Numbered from the stretch's first letter, positions 1 to 6,638 are shown. The stretch is DNA of 14,659 nt from Halomonas sp. (GCA_007116835.1 SKHS01000022.1:1-14659); one strand, 5' to 3'. The notes: generated by a model from the letters alone, not told the origin. Translations and numbers: made by a program.

Positions 1-229
1 ATGCAGTTTCTTTGTGTACGTCGCGTCCTTTTTGGGCACTTGCTGGCTGTTGTTGTTATTCGCTGCGCTTATTCTTCTTAGCGCTAGCAAGTCGTGAGAC
101 TCAAGCCTGTTATTTTTGTTAGTGCTGTTATCTCTCCCTGGCCCTGTTGTTTTTGTTGTGGCTCAGGTTGGGGCGGTGTCGTATTGTTTTTGTTAGTGAC
201 GTCCGCGCTGCCCAGTTTGTTTTTCTTAC
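1..229 (-). ncRNA. crcZ: CrcZ-like Hfq/Crc-sequestering small RNA (partial, runs off left edge)
   Basis: Seen: no credible protein gene lies here. The minus strand starts 12 bases past the -12 element of a sigma-54 promoter, at a G run at 229-231. It carries six A-rich clusters fitting AAnAAnAA, at 227-216, 194-182, 157-145, 120-108, 79-68 and 60-48; the first four are about 33-37 nt apart. The fifth sits in the loop of a GCGCU/AGCGC hairpin (84-80 with 69-65). Known family: in Pseudomonas, CrcZ is encoded just downstream of cbrB, is transcribed by sigma-54 RNA polymerase under CbrB control, and binds Hfq/Crc through repeated CA motifs, relieving catabolite repression. Inferred: the same role here. 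No minus-strand terminator is visible, so the 3' end lies outside the window. Identity rests on position, promoter and motifs, because the sequence outside the motifs could not be aligned. Confidence 0.82.
48..227 (-). repeat. Six A-rich CA-motif clusters (AAnAAnAA) in the CrcZ-like RNA
   Basis: On the minus strand the clusters read AAGAAAAACAAA (227-216), AACAAAAACAATA (194-182), AACAAAAACAACA (157-145), AACAAAAATAACA (120-108), AAGAAGAATAAG (79-68) and AATAACAACAACA (60-48). Each holds at least one full AAnAAnAA match, most of them two overlapping matches. Between the clusters the sequence is more GC-rich and can form short stems, so the A-rich stretches probably stay single-stranded. This is the arrangement expected of an RNA that binds the distal face of several Hfq hexamers. 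Confidence 0.8.
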
Positions 230-239
230 CCAGTAATAT

Positions 240-255
240 TGCACTTGCTGTGCCA
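240..255 (-). promoter_or_regulatory. Sigma-54 (RpoN) promoter of the CrcZ-like RNA
   Basis: The minus strand from 255 to 240 reads TGGCACAGCAAGTGCA. Against the RpoN consensus TGGCAC-N5-TTGCW the upstream element is perfect, the spacing is exact, and only the first T of the downstream element differs (G). GG falls at 254-253 and GC at 242-241, which predicts a start near 229. The promoter points left, away from cbrB, and fits activation by CbrB, whose GAFTGA loop is intact. Confidence 0.82.
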
Positions 256-329
256 CTCATAATTTATTTTATATATTTCATGATCTTGAGCGTTTTTAGC
301 TGTGCCAGGAAATGCATGGCTATCAATAG

Positions 330-380
330 TGTTACCTGTTTTTAACGGATTTTTGGGGTGCGTTGTGTGGGAAGGTAACA
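330..380. promoter_or_regulatory. Candidate CbrB upstream activating site (inverted repeat TGTTACC / GGTAACA)
   Basis: TGTTACC (330-336) and GGTAACA (374-380) are perfect inverted copies. They lie about 101-151 bp upstream of the predicted start at 229, the usual distance for a sigma-54 enhancer. From memory, TGTTAC and GTAACA are the half-sites reported for P. aeruginosa CbrB; the spacing here (38 nt between the 7-mers) is wider than the arrangement I recall. Binding is inferred. Confidence 0.55.
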
Positions 381-416
381 GTGATTAGGTGGTGGTTTTT
401 AGATATTTATTATGAA

Positions 417-429
417 AATCAATCCATTA
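417..429 (+). promoter_or_regulatory. Candidate IHF site
   Basis: AATCAATCCATTA matches the IHF core consensus WATCAANNNNTTR at every position, with an A/T-rich stretch (396-416) on its left as IHF sites often have. It lies beyond the candidate CbrB sites as seen from the promoter, whereas IHF usually bends DNA between enhancer and promoter, so a role in this promoter is uncertain. Confidence 0.3.
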
Positions 430-468
430 GACGTTGGTCGTAGAGATGGGGTGGAGTGGTGGTGATGA

Positions 469-512
469 GCCGCCATTGACGCCGCCTAACCGGGGCGGCG
501 GGCGGTTTTTTT
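469..512 (+). terminator. Rho-independent terminator on the plus strand, overlapping the 3' end of cbrB
   Basis: GCCGCC (481-486) pairs with GGCGGC (494-499) around a 7-nt loop. An outer CCGCC (470-474) can pair with GGCGG (501-505), and seven T residues follow (506-512). The T run sits on the correct side only for rightward transcription. On the minus strand no T run follows, so this is not a conventional terminator for cbrB. No plus-strand gene is visible to its left, so its client is unknown. Confidence 0.6.
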
Positions 513-1865
513 GCGTGGAATGCCTAGGCGCTGGCGGCGTTCCCATAAATTTTTGCGACTAATGCCCAGCTTTTGGGCCAGTTCTGTTTCGCTCATTTGA
601 TCCTGATGCTCCAGCACAAAATGCTGAAAATAGTCCTCAAGGGAAAGGTCGTCTTCATCCCCTGTTGGCGTTGACACTTCACCTGCCAAGGAGGTATTGG
701 CCGGTGAAGGAGGACGGCTGGTAACCGGACCCAGGCCTAAATCGTCAGGGTGGATCAGGTGTCCTTCAGCGAGAATGACGCCTCTTTCAAGAGCATTTTC
801 AAGTTCCCGCACATTACCTGGCCAGGGGTAGTCGCGGAGGTCCTGTCGAGAGGCGCGTGATAAACGAAGCCCTTGGCGGTCATGGCGCTTACAAGCTTTT
901 TCTAACAAAATATCGGCTATTTTTAAGACGTCTTCTTCACGGTCACGCAGCGGTGGCAGCTCAATTTGCATCACGTTGAGACGATAGTAGAGATCAAGCC
1001 GGAACTCTCCGCTTTTTGACAGCGCGCGTAGGTCTCTGTGGGTGGCAGCGATCAGGCGGACGTCCACATGGCGCGTTTCGACCGAGCCAATTTTGCGGAT
1101 TTCGCCTTCCTGTAGTACGCGCAGCAGCCGCGCCTGGGCATCCAAGGGGAGTTCGCCAATTTCATCAAGAAACAGTGTGCCGCCGTCGGCGGCTTCAACA
1201 AGGCCGGTGCGAGCAGCGCTGGCGCCGGTAAAAGCCCCTTTTTCGTGGCCGAACAGTTCTGATTCAATCAGTGTTTCCGGTATCGCTGCACAGTTTACGC
1301 AAATCAATGGTGCTTTTGCGCGTTTGCTTTGTTGGTGAATGGCACGGGCGACGAGCTCTTTACCCGTGCCTGATTCTCCTTGAATCAGAACGGTAACGTC
1401 TGCGGGGGCTGTTTTACGAATGCGGGTATACACCTGCTGCATGGCGGTGCAGTTGCCGATCATGGTTTGGCGGCCTCCCCCCTCATCGGTAATATCTGGC
1501 GGGGTGCCTTGCTGCATCGACCGTTTGTGCAGGATGCGCTCGACAGTTTCTAACAGCTCTGTGTGATCAAATGGCTTAGCGACGTAATCGACCGCCCCTT
1601 GCTTCAGCGCGTCGACGGCCGAGCGCATGCTGGCGTAGCTGGTCATGATCAGTACCGGCGCGGGCGCAGCCGCCTCAATGAGTGCGGTGCCTGGGTCACC
1701 CGGCAGGCGCAAGTCACTGATGACAAGGTCAAATTCACTGGGTGCCAGCGTGCGGGCTTCTTCAGCGCTGGCCGCTTCGCTTACCGTGTAGTCGTGACGT
1801 TCGAGTAATCGCTTCAATGCGCTGCGAATAATCGCTTCATCTTCAACAATCAGTATCCTGGGCAT
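486..1865 (-). CDS. cbrB: CbrB, NtrC-family sigma-54-dependent response regulator
   Basis: Cytoplasmic transcription activator of the CbrA/CbrB system, which controls carbon/nitrogen balance and drives crcZ. The 459 residues comprise a receiver domain (about 1-115) with acidic E8/D9, phospho-acceptor D51, T75 and K97; an AAA+ domain (about 135-375) with Walker A GESGTGKE (163-170), intact GAFTGA sigma-54 loop (210-215) and Walker B LFLDEI (231-236); and a C-terminal Fis-type helix-turn-helix (425-451, SETELAQKLGISRKNL). The receiver segment SDLRLPG and the C-terminal HTH closely resemble Pseudomonas CbrB as I recall it. The ATG at 1865 was chosen because it starts directly at the receiver (MPRILIVEDE); an ATG at 1880 is an alternative, and neither has a strong SD. 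The gene begins 23 nt inside cbrA, so translation is probably coupled. The last codons lie within a plus-strand terminator hairpin. Confidence 0.93.
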   Translation of the reverse strand: MPRILIVEDEAIIRSALKRLLERHDYTVSEAASAEEARTLAPSEFDLVISDLRLPGDPGTALIEAAAPAPVLIMTSYASMRSAVDALKQGAVDYVAKPFDHTELLETVERILHKRSMQQGTPPDITDEGGGRQTMIGNCTAMQQVYTRIRKTAPADVTVLIQGESGTGKELVARAIHQQSKRAKAPLICVNCAAIPETLIESELFGHEKGAFTGASAARTGLVEAADGGTLFLDEIGELPLDAQARLLRVLQEGEIRKIGSVETRHVDVRLIAATHRDLRALSKSGEFRLDLYYRLNVMQIELPPLRDREEDVLKIADILLEKACKRHDRQGLRLSRASRQDLRDYPWPGNVRELENALERGVILAEGHLIHPDDLGLGPVTSRPPSPANTSLAGEVSTPTGDEDDLSLEDYFQHFVLEHQDQMSETELAQKLGISRKNLWERRQRLGIPRKKTARRPG

Positions 1866-4788
1866 GGGGTGCGTGATCATCCTGTTGGTAAAGCGGTAGC
1901 CAAAGCGTAATGGCAGTGCCGCGAGGCTTTCCTGGAGGTGGTGAAGCAACCTCTATCTTGCCTTGATGCTCGTTGATAATTTGGTACGCCAACGATAGCC
2001 CAAGCCCAGTGCCTTCGCCTGCTGGCTTGGTGGTCGTAAACGGCTCGAACAGGCGATGCTTGACGCTGGGGTCGATCCCCTGACCATCATCGGTGACCCG
2101 CCACCAAGCATGTCCGGCTTGTCGGCCTGCCTCAATGCAGATGTTGCCTTCTGTCTGGCAGGCATCCTTGGCATTACTGAGTAAATTTACCATGACTTGG
2201 GTAAGACGCTGAGCGTCACCACGCACCACAATGTCATCCGAGCAAGCGTTGGTAAAGTTCACATCCTCACCCGTGCGAGCTAAGTGGATCAAGTGTAAGG
2301 CGTCTTCGCTAATGGTCTTAAGCGAGACCGGTGATGCGGGCAGTGGCAGGGTCTGCCGTCCACCATGGGCAAACCCGACCAGCGAGTTAACAATTTTGGT
2401 GACGCGTTGGGTTAGCTGTTGAATTTGGTCAGCGGTTTCCAGCAGCGCAGGGTCGTCGGTGTCGTAACGTAGGTTTTGTGCCAGCGATGAAATACCAGTA
2501 ATGGGGTTGCCTATTTCATGGGCAACCCCTGCAGCGAGCTGGCCAATGGAGGCTAAACGAGCGGCATGTACCAGCTCATCTTCTAACCATTTCATTTCGG
2601 TGTGGTCTTCTACCAAAATGACGCTGCCGCCGCGGCTATCATGGCCGCTTAGCACTGCTTGGTGAAGGGTGAGAAAGTAGTCTTTGCCATGCAGTGATAC
2701 CGCTTGCTTATACAGCGGTGTGTGAGTTGTCTTGAGCACGCTGCCGAGCAAGCTTGGCCAGGGGGCAGGCAGACTGTCACGCCGCGAACCAATCACGCTT
2801 TCACCACTAATGCCTGAAAGTTGTGACAGCGCTTGGTTCCACATTAATAGTTCGTCGTCGTCGCCTAACACGCACAAGCCTACCGGCAAGTAAGCCAGGG
2901 TTTGCCGGTGGTGGCGTCGTAATCCGTCAAGCTCACGTGCAAGTCCTGTGAGTCGAGAGCGATACGCTTCCAGGCGGCTTTCAACAAAATGAATATCATC
3001 GGTGACAGGCGCGTCATCATGGCGGTAGGGCAGGTAGCGGTCGACAATATCCCGTGCGACGGAAGGCCCCATTAAGCCGGATAAGTTGGCTTGAATGCGG
3101 TCGCGTAGGCGGCGCAGCGCATAGGGGCGGCGCTCTTGGGGCGTTAGGTTCAGCGCTTTCAGGGCTCGGTCGACCTCACGGCCAGCGGCTTCTTCCCCAA
3201 GCGCTTGGGCTAAATACGCCGGAAAATCTCCTGCGGTCGCGGCTTCTAGTGGTAAGCGCTTTGAACGGATAACCGCATCAACTGAACAGGCTTCCGCAGC
3301 GGATCGTTCGCCTTCCGAAAGTCGAGTGAACAGTGACACCACGATCAGCAGCACAATATTGGTGGCGAGAGAAATCAGCGTGACGTTGTACCAGGTCGGC
3401 GAATCGGCAGGCATTAAGGGGGTAAACGGCACGGTGGGCATTGTGATATCGAACAGCAAAGGTAGCCACAGTCCCCACAGCCAGATAGTGATCCCGCCTA
3501 TCAGCCCGGCCACCATGCCTTTGCGGTTTGCGCCTGGCCAGTAGAGTAGTGCCAGCATGCCGGGTAAGCACTGTGCCATGCCGACAAACGCAGCAAGCCC
3601 CTGGTTGGTCAACGAATGATAGCGGCCAACGCTTTCAGCAAATAGCCATCCGCAGGCAATGACAGCGACAACCAAGCCACGCCTTAGCCACAGTAACCAG
3701 CCGTACAGGTCGCTGCGCGCTTCCGGTGGGTGAGCCACTAACACCACGTGGTTTAGCACCATGCCTGAGAGCGCCAGCGCGATCATCATCATCGTGCCGC
3801 TGGCAGCGGCCAGACCGCCAATGAAAGCCAGCGCGCCTACCCACCAATGCTCTGACATGAGAAACACTGCATAAGCGGCCACTGGGATAGTCTCATTGGT
3901 TGATTGGGTCGCCCACCAGATGAGCGGCACGGGCAGCGCCATTAGCAATAAAAACAGTGGCAGTGTCCAGCTGGCTTGCAGAAGCGTGTGGCGAGAGAGG
4001 TTTTCGGCAAAGGTAATTTGAAACAGGTGCGGCATCATAAATGCGGCGGCAAAAAATAGCAGCAGCAGTGTCCGCCACTGGGGGGCTTCCAGCTTAGGCG
4101 TGGCGGCTTGGGCGGCAGCACCAGGGCCTTCTAGCCAATTTTGCAGATCCTGAGGCCCTTCAAACACCCACCACAAGGCGATAGCGCCAAGTGCTAGCAT
4201 GGCGAGCAGTTTGATGATGGACTCAAAGGCGATCACGCTAAGCAGCGTATCGTGGCGGTGTCGGTGGTTGTGACGTACCCCAAAGTGCACGGCACAAGCG
4301 GCAATCACGCCGCAAAACAGTAACGTGACGCCCGCGCTGTAGCGGCTCCCAGTAAGTAGGTACACCGCATCGCTTAAGGTTTGTACTTGAATGCCAAGCA
4401 GCGGCATCACGGCCAGCAGGCTAATCAGCGTAACAAGTGTGCCCGCCCAGCGAGAACGATAGCGAAACGCAAACAGATCCGCTAATGAAGAGAGCTGGTA
4501 AGTGCGGGTGATGCGCTGAATAGGCACAAGCAGCACCGGGGCTAGCAAAAAAGCACCTGCTGCACCAAGGTAATACGCCAAATAACCAAACCCTGCCTGA
4601 GCGGCGAGTTCAATGCTGCCATAAATTGCCCAGGCGCTGGCGTATACGCCGAGAGCCAGGGTGTACACAATAGGATGTCGTGTTACGCGAACAGGTACCC
4701 AGCCACGCTCGACGGCCATGCCACAGCCAAACAGTAAGGCGAGATAGCCCATGCCTAGTAGGAGTACCCCAAAAAGCTCAACGCTCAT
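1843..4788 (-). CDS. cbrA: CbrA, transporter-like sensor histidine kinase
   Basis: Inner-membrane sensor kinase, partner of CbrB. At 981 residues it matches the roughly 980 expected of CbrA. About 13 hydrophobic segments in residues 3-490 form a sodium/solute symporter (SSS) domain. A linker of the STAC type (about 500-590) and a PAS-like domain (about 630-730) follow. The kinase core has phospho-acceptor H757 in HEIGNP, N-box N868/N872, G1 DDGQG (900-904), F-box FEPF (914-917) and G2 GEGTGLGLS (924-932); all appear intact. The start at 4788 was chosen for its SD (AGAGGAAATTGG before ATG); a longer reading to 4827 lacks support. It overlaps the upstream small gene by 11 nt and cbrB by 23 nt. 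In pseudomonads the SSS domain has been linked to histidine uptake; the ligand here is unknown. A histidine-rich stretch (H173, H175, H177, H179) lies in a loop of the SSS domain. Confidence 0.93.
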   Translation of the reverse strand: MSVELFGVLLLGMGYLALLFGCGMAVERGWVPVRVTRHPIVYTLALGVYASAWAIYGSIELAAQAGFGYLAYYLGAAGAFLLAPVLLVPIQRITRTYQLSSLADLFAFRYRSRWAGTLVTLISLLAVMPLLGIQVQTLSDAVYLLTGSRYSAGVTLLFCGVIAACAVHFGVRHNHRHRHDTLLSVIAFESIIKLLAMLALGAIALWWVFEGPQDLQNWLEGPGAAAQAATPKLEAPQWRTLLLLFFAAAFMMPHLFQITFAENLSRHTLLQASWTLPLFLLLMALPVPLIWWATQSTNETIPVAAYAVFLMSEHWWVGALAFIGGLAAASGTMMMIALALSGMVLNHVVLVAHPPEARSDLYGWLLWLRRGLVVAVIACGWLFAESVGRYHSLTNQGLAAFVGMAQCLPGMLALLYWPGANRKGMVAGLIGGITIWLWGLWLPLLFDITMPTVPFTPLMPADSPTWYNVTLISLATNIVLLIVVSLFTRLSEGERSAAEACSVDAVIRSKRLPLEAATAGDFPAYLAQALGEEAAGREVDRALKALNLTPQERRPYALRRLRDRIQANLSGLMGPSVARDIVDRYLPYRHDDAPVTDDIHFVESRLEAYRSRLTGLARELDGLRRHHRQTLAYLPVGLCVLGDDDELLMWNQALSQLSGISGESVIGSRRDSLPAPWPSLLGSVLKTTHTPLYKQAVSLHGKDYFLTLHQAVLSGHDSRGGSVILVEDHTEMKWLEDELVHAARLASIGQLAAGVAHEIGNPITGISSLAQNLRYDTDDPALLETADQIQQLTQRVTKIVNSLVGFAHGGRQTLPLPASPVSLKTISEDALHLIHLARTGEDVNFTNACSDDIVVRGDAQRLTQVMVNLLSNAKDACQTEGNICIEAGRQAGHAWWRVTDDGQGIDPSVKHRLFEPFTTTKPAGEGTGLGLSLAYQIINEHQGKIEVASPPPGKPRGTAITLWLPLYQQDDHAPHAQDTDC

Positions 4789-4954
4789 CCAATTTCCTCT
4801 TCTGCTCAAGCCATAGCGTGAGGGCAATCAGGCCGCCCCAAATAGCAAAGGGACGGTACCAAGCAACGCTTGGGTCGCCCCAGCCGTTCATCAGCAGCGG
4901 CGAGAGCAGGTAACCCCCAAACACCAGGAAAAGCATAATTCGGTAAACGTACAT
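4778..4954 (-). CDS. Small two-helix membrane protein, CbrX-like
   Basis: The 58 residues have two hydrophobic segments (about 5-22 and 35-49) and a charged C-terminal tail (EQKRKLDER), predicting an inner-membrane hairpin. The ATG at 4954 begins one base after the gluQ stop codon, and the stop overlaps the cbrA start by 11 nt, so it looks like a link in a translational chain from gluQ to cbrA. A longer reading from a TTG at 5005 would overlap gluQ and adds no conserved-looking sequence. In Pseudomonas a similarly small ORF called CbrX sits just upstream of cbrA and is coupled to it (recalled, not checked). Its biochemical function is unknown. Size, position and topology support the match; sequence identity was not tested. 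Confidence 0.75.
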   Translation of the reverse strand: MYVYRIMLFLVFGGYLLSPLLMNGWGDPSVAWYRPFAIWGGLIALTLWLEQKRKLDER

Positions 4955-4955
4955 A

Positions 4956-5855
4956 TTAAGGCTCTGGCTGAAAGGGGCGGTGTGCAGTAGCGGCAAGATG
5001 TTCAAGCGACCAGTGTGCTACTGCCCAGTTTAGCTGTATGTCAGGCGGCTCTTGGGCAAGTGCCTTGGGTGGCGCTTGGTCAAGCAACTGCAGCGCTTGA
5101 AATAATTGCTGACGAATACCGTCAGCACTCTCCTTCAATGCGGGTGCCTTGTTCTGCTTGGAGAGCTTTTGGCCATCGTTAGAGACCACCAGCGGCAGGT
5201 GAAGGTAACGGGGGGTAGGTAGGTTAAGCGCTGTTTGCAGCTGACGCTGCCAGGGCGTGTTATCCAGTAGGTCAACGCCTCGCACGATGTCAGTAATGCC
5301 CTGCTCAGCATCATCGACCACTACGGCAAGCTGGTAGGCCCAGAGGCTGTCTTTACGTTTCAGGACAACATCGCCTAATGTCTCAGGGTCGAACTGCTGA
5401 CATCCAAATAGCCTGTCTTGCCAGGCAATTGGGCGCTTGGCTAAATCGCTGCGCAGCCGCCAGGCAACGGGGTTGGTCGTGCTGCTTAGCCCCTCGCGGC
5501 ACCAGCCCGGATAAACCGAAAATGCCTGCCACTGCTTGCGCGAACAGCTACAAGGGTAGGCAAGCCCCTGGATAATTAATTGATCCAACGCTCGTTGATA
5601 GGCGTCGTAGCGGCAATGTTGCCAGCGGACTTCCTCATCCCAATACAGTCCAAATGCTTCTAACTGACGCAGAATCGTATCAGCAGCGCCTTCAGGGCAG
5701 CGGGGTGGGTCGATATCTTCGATACGCACCAGCCATTGGCCGCCCACCGCGCGGGCGTCTAAGTAGCTTCCTAGGGCGGCTACTAGCGAGCCAAGGTGCA
5801 GTGGCCCTGAAGGCGTGGGGGCGAAGCGCCCCCGATAGCGAAGGGTATGGGTCAT
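4956..5855 (-). CDS. gluQ: Glutamyl-Q tRNA(Asp) synthetase
   Basis: Truncated glutamyl-tRNA synthetase paralogue that activates glutamate and attaches it to queuosine at the wobble position of tRNA(Asp). The 299 residues fit the family (E. coli about 308); there is no anticodon-binding domain. Visible are FAPTPSGPLHLGS, with the class I HIGH-like HLGS at 20-23; WLVRIEDIDPPR (41-52); zinc ligands C102, C104, Y115 and C119; and the KMSKS-like KLSKQ (230-234). The ATG at 5855 starts just before the conserved N-terminus; the upstream TTG at 5930 lies within the dksA terminator region. The SD is weak. It follows dksA through a terminator, the same arrangement as in E. coli, where read-through from dksA supplies gluQ expression. 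The downstream small gene starts one base after its stop. Confidence 0.93.
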   Translation of the reverse strand: MTHTLRYRGRFAPTPSGPLHLGSLVAALGSYLDARAVGGQWLVRIEDIDPPRCPEGAADTILRQLEAFGLYWDEEVRWQHCRYDAYQRALDQLIIQGLAYPCSCSRKQWQAFSVYPGWCREGLSSTTNPVAWRLRSDLAKRPIAWQDRLFGCQQFDPETLGDVVLKRKDSLWAYQLAVVVDDAEQGITDIVRGVDLLDNTPWQRQLQTALNLPTPRYLHLPLVVSNDGQKLSKQNKAPALKESADGIRQQLFQALQLLDQAPPKALAQEPPDIQLNWAVAHWSLEHLAATAHRPFQPEP

Positions 5856-5928
5856 GGCAACCAGTAACGCTGTGTCAATGTGGCGTGAGAAGTCGATGAA
5901 GTAGCGCGATGCCGTTCCGTAACATGAC

Positions 5929-5958
5929 AAATAAAAACGGGCACCTAAAGGGTGCCCG
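5929..5958 (-). terminator. Rho-independent terminator after dksA
   Basis: On the minus strand CGGGCACC pairs with GGTGCCCG (5958-5951 with 5945-5938) as a perfect 8-bp stem with a 5-nt loop, followed by TTTTTATTT (5937-5929). It lies 41 nt past the dksA stop and upstream of gluQ, so gluQ is either reached by partial read-through or has its own promoter. Confidence 0.88.
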
Positions 5959-5960
5959 GG

Positions 5961-5986
5961 TAGTGCACTAGCAGGTAGTGCACTAG
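5961..5986. repeat. Duplicated palindrome TAGTGCACTAG between dksA and its terminator
   Basis: TAGTGCACTAG occurs at 5961-5971 and again at 5976-5986, a 15-bp period. The inner 10 bp (TAGTGCACTA) are perfectly self-complementary. The pair lies in the dksA 3' untranslated region. No known operator was recognised. Confidence 0.7.
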
Positions 5987-5998
5987 TAACGCTAACGG

Positions 5999-6436
5999 TT
6001 AACCGCCGAGCTGCTTCTCTTTCAGTTCTGCCAGCGTTTTGCAGTCAACGCATAGCGTGGCCGTCGGCCGAGCTTCAAGGCGACGAATGCCGATTTCAAC
6101 ACCACACGCTTCGCAGAAGCCGTAATCGTCATCGTCGATTTTCTCGATGGTTTCATTAATTTTCTTCAGTAGCTTGCGCTCGCGATCCCGAGTACGCAGT
6201 TCGAGGCTGAACCCCTCTTCCTGAGTGGCACGGTCAGCGGGGTCGGCGTAGTTATTAGCGTCTTCCTGTAGGTGGCGTACGGTTCGATCCACCTCTTCCA
6301 TGAGATCCTGTTTCCAGTCCAGAAGTAGCTGGCGGAAGTGCGCGAGCTGCTTCTCGTTCATATACTCTTCACCCGGTGCCGGCTGATACGGGGTGAAGGA
6401 CTTGGACGCTTCCGATTTCTTTTCCGCTACTGGCAT
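5999..6436 (-). CDS. dksA: DksA, RNA polymerase-binding transcription factor
   Basis: Cytoplasmic partner of ppGpp; it enters the RNA polymerase secondary channel and adjusts initiation at rRNA and amino-acid promoters. The 145 residues hold a coiled coil with the acidic tip DPADRA (D65 and D68, the pair equivalent to E. coli D71/D74) and a four-cysteine zinc finger (C108, C111, C129, C132), so this is the canonical zinc form. The ATG at 6436 is preceded by AAGGGG at 9-nt spacing; the longer reading to 6487 lacks an SD. It is transcribed divergently from the aminotransferase gene and followed by a strong terminator and gluQ, as in E. coli and Pseudomonas. Its promoter is unclear: GTGACA (6509-6504) with GATACA 18 nt downstream is a weak candidate. 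Confidence 0.97.
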   Translation of the reverse strand: MPVAEKKSEASKSFTPYQPAPGEEYMNEKQLAHFRQLLLDWKQDLMEEVDRTVRHLQEDANNYADPADRATQEEGFSLELRTRDRERKLLKKINETIEKIDDDDYGFCEACGVEIGIRRLEARPTATLCVDCKTLAELKEKQLGG

Positions 6437-6530
6437 GGGAGTGCCCCTTACGTATGTGACTGCAGATCGACCATGAGCGTGTATCAAAATATTACACCTA
6501 TGATGTCACGCTAAAGGGATGCTTGTTTAG

Positions 6531-6559
6531 CTGAAAACTGGGTGCGTTGCAAGCATAAT
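6531..6559 (+). promoter_or_regulatory. Candidate sigma-70 promoter for the aminotransferase-sfsA pair
   Basis: CTGAAA (6531-6536, 4 of 6 matches to TTGACA) and CATAAT (6554-6559, 5 of 6 matches to TATAAT) are separated by 17 nt. They lie about 80 nt before the aminotransferase start. A 10-bp palindrome GACCATGGTC (6571-6580) lies just downstream of the predicted start and could be an operator. This is pattern matching only. Confidence 0.35.
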
Positions 6560-6638
6560 AGTGTTTTTTCGACCATGGTCTTGTCGCTTATGAGGCCTGC
6601 GTCATATTTTTATTACCGTTAGGTTTGAAGGAGCCGTT

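Noticed and set aside
1..81. 26-codon ATG frame at the very start of the window
   Set aside because: No upstream sequence is available to judge an SD, there is no recognisable product, and it is antisense to CA motifs.
94..345. 83-codon plus-strand reading frame (GTG start) in the left end
   Set aside because: Its Phe/Leu/Val-rich product is what the reverse complement of A-rich CA motifs encodes. There is no SD, and it overlaps the sigma-54 promoter and CrcZ-like RNA on the other strand.
1866..1949. 28-residue N-terminal extension of CbrB
   Set aside because: The extension lies inside cbrA in another frame, and the receiver domain begins at the methionine at 1865.
4955..5005. TTG-started longer form of the small CbrX-like protein
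   Set aside because: It overlaps the 3' end of gluQ by 50 bases and has no SD; the ATG at 4954 gives a compact two-helix protein of the expected size.
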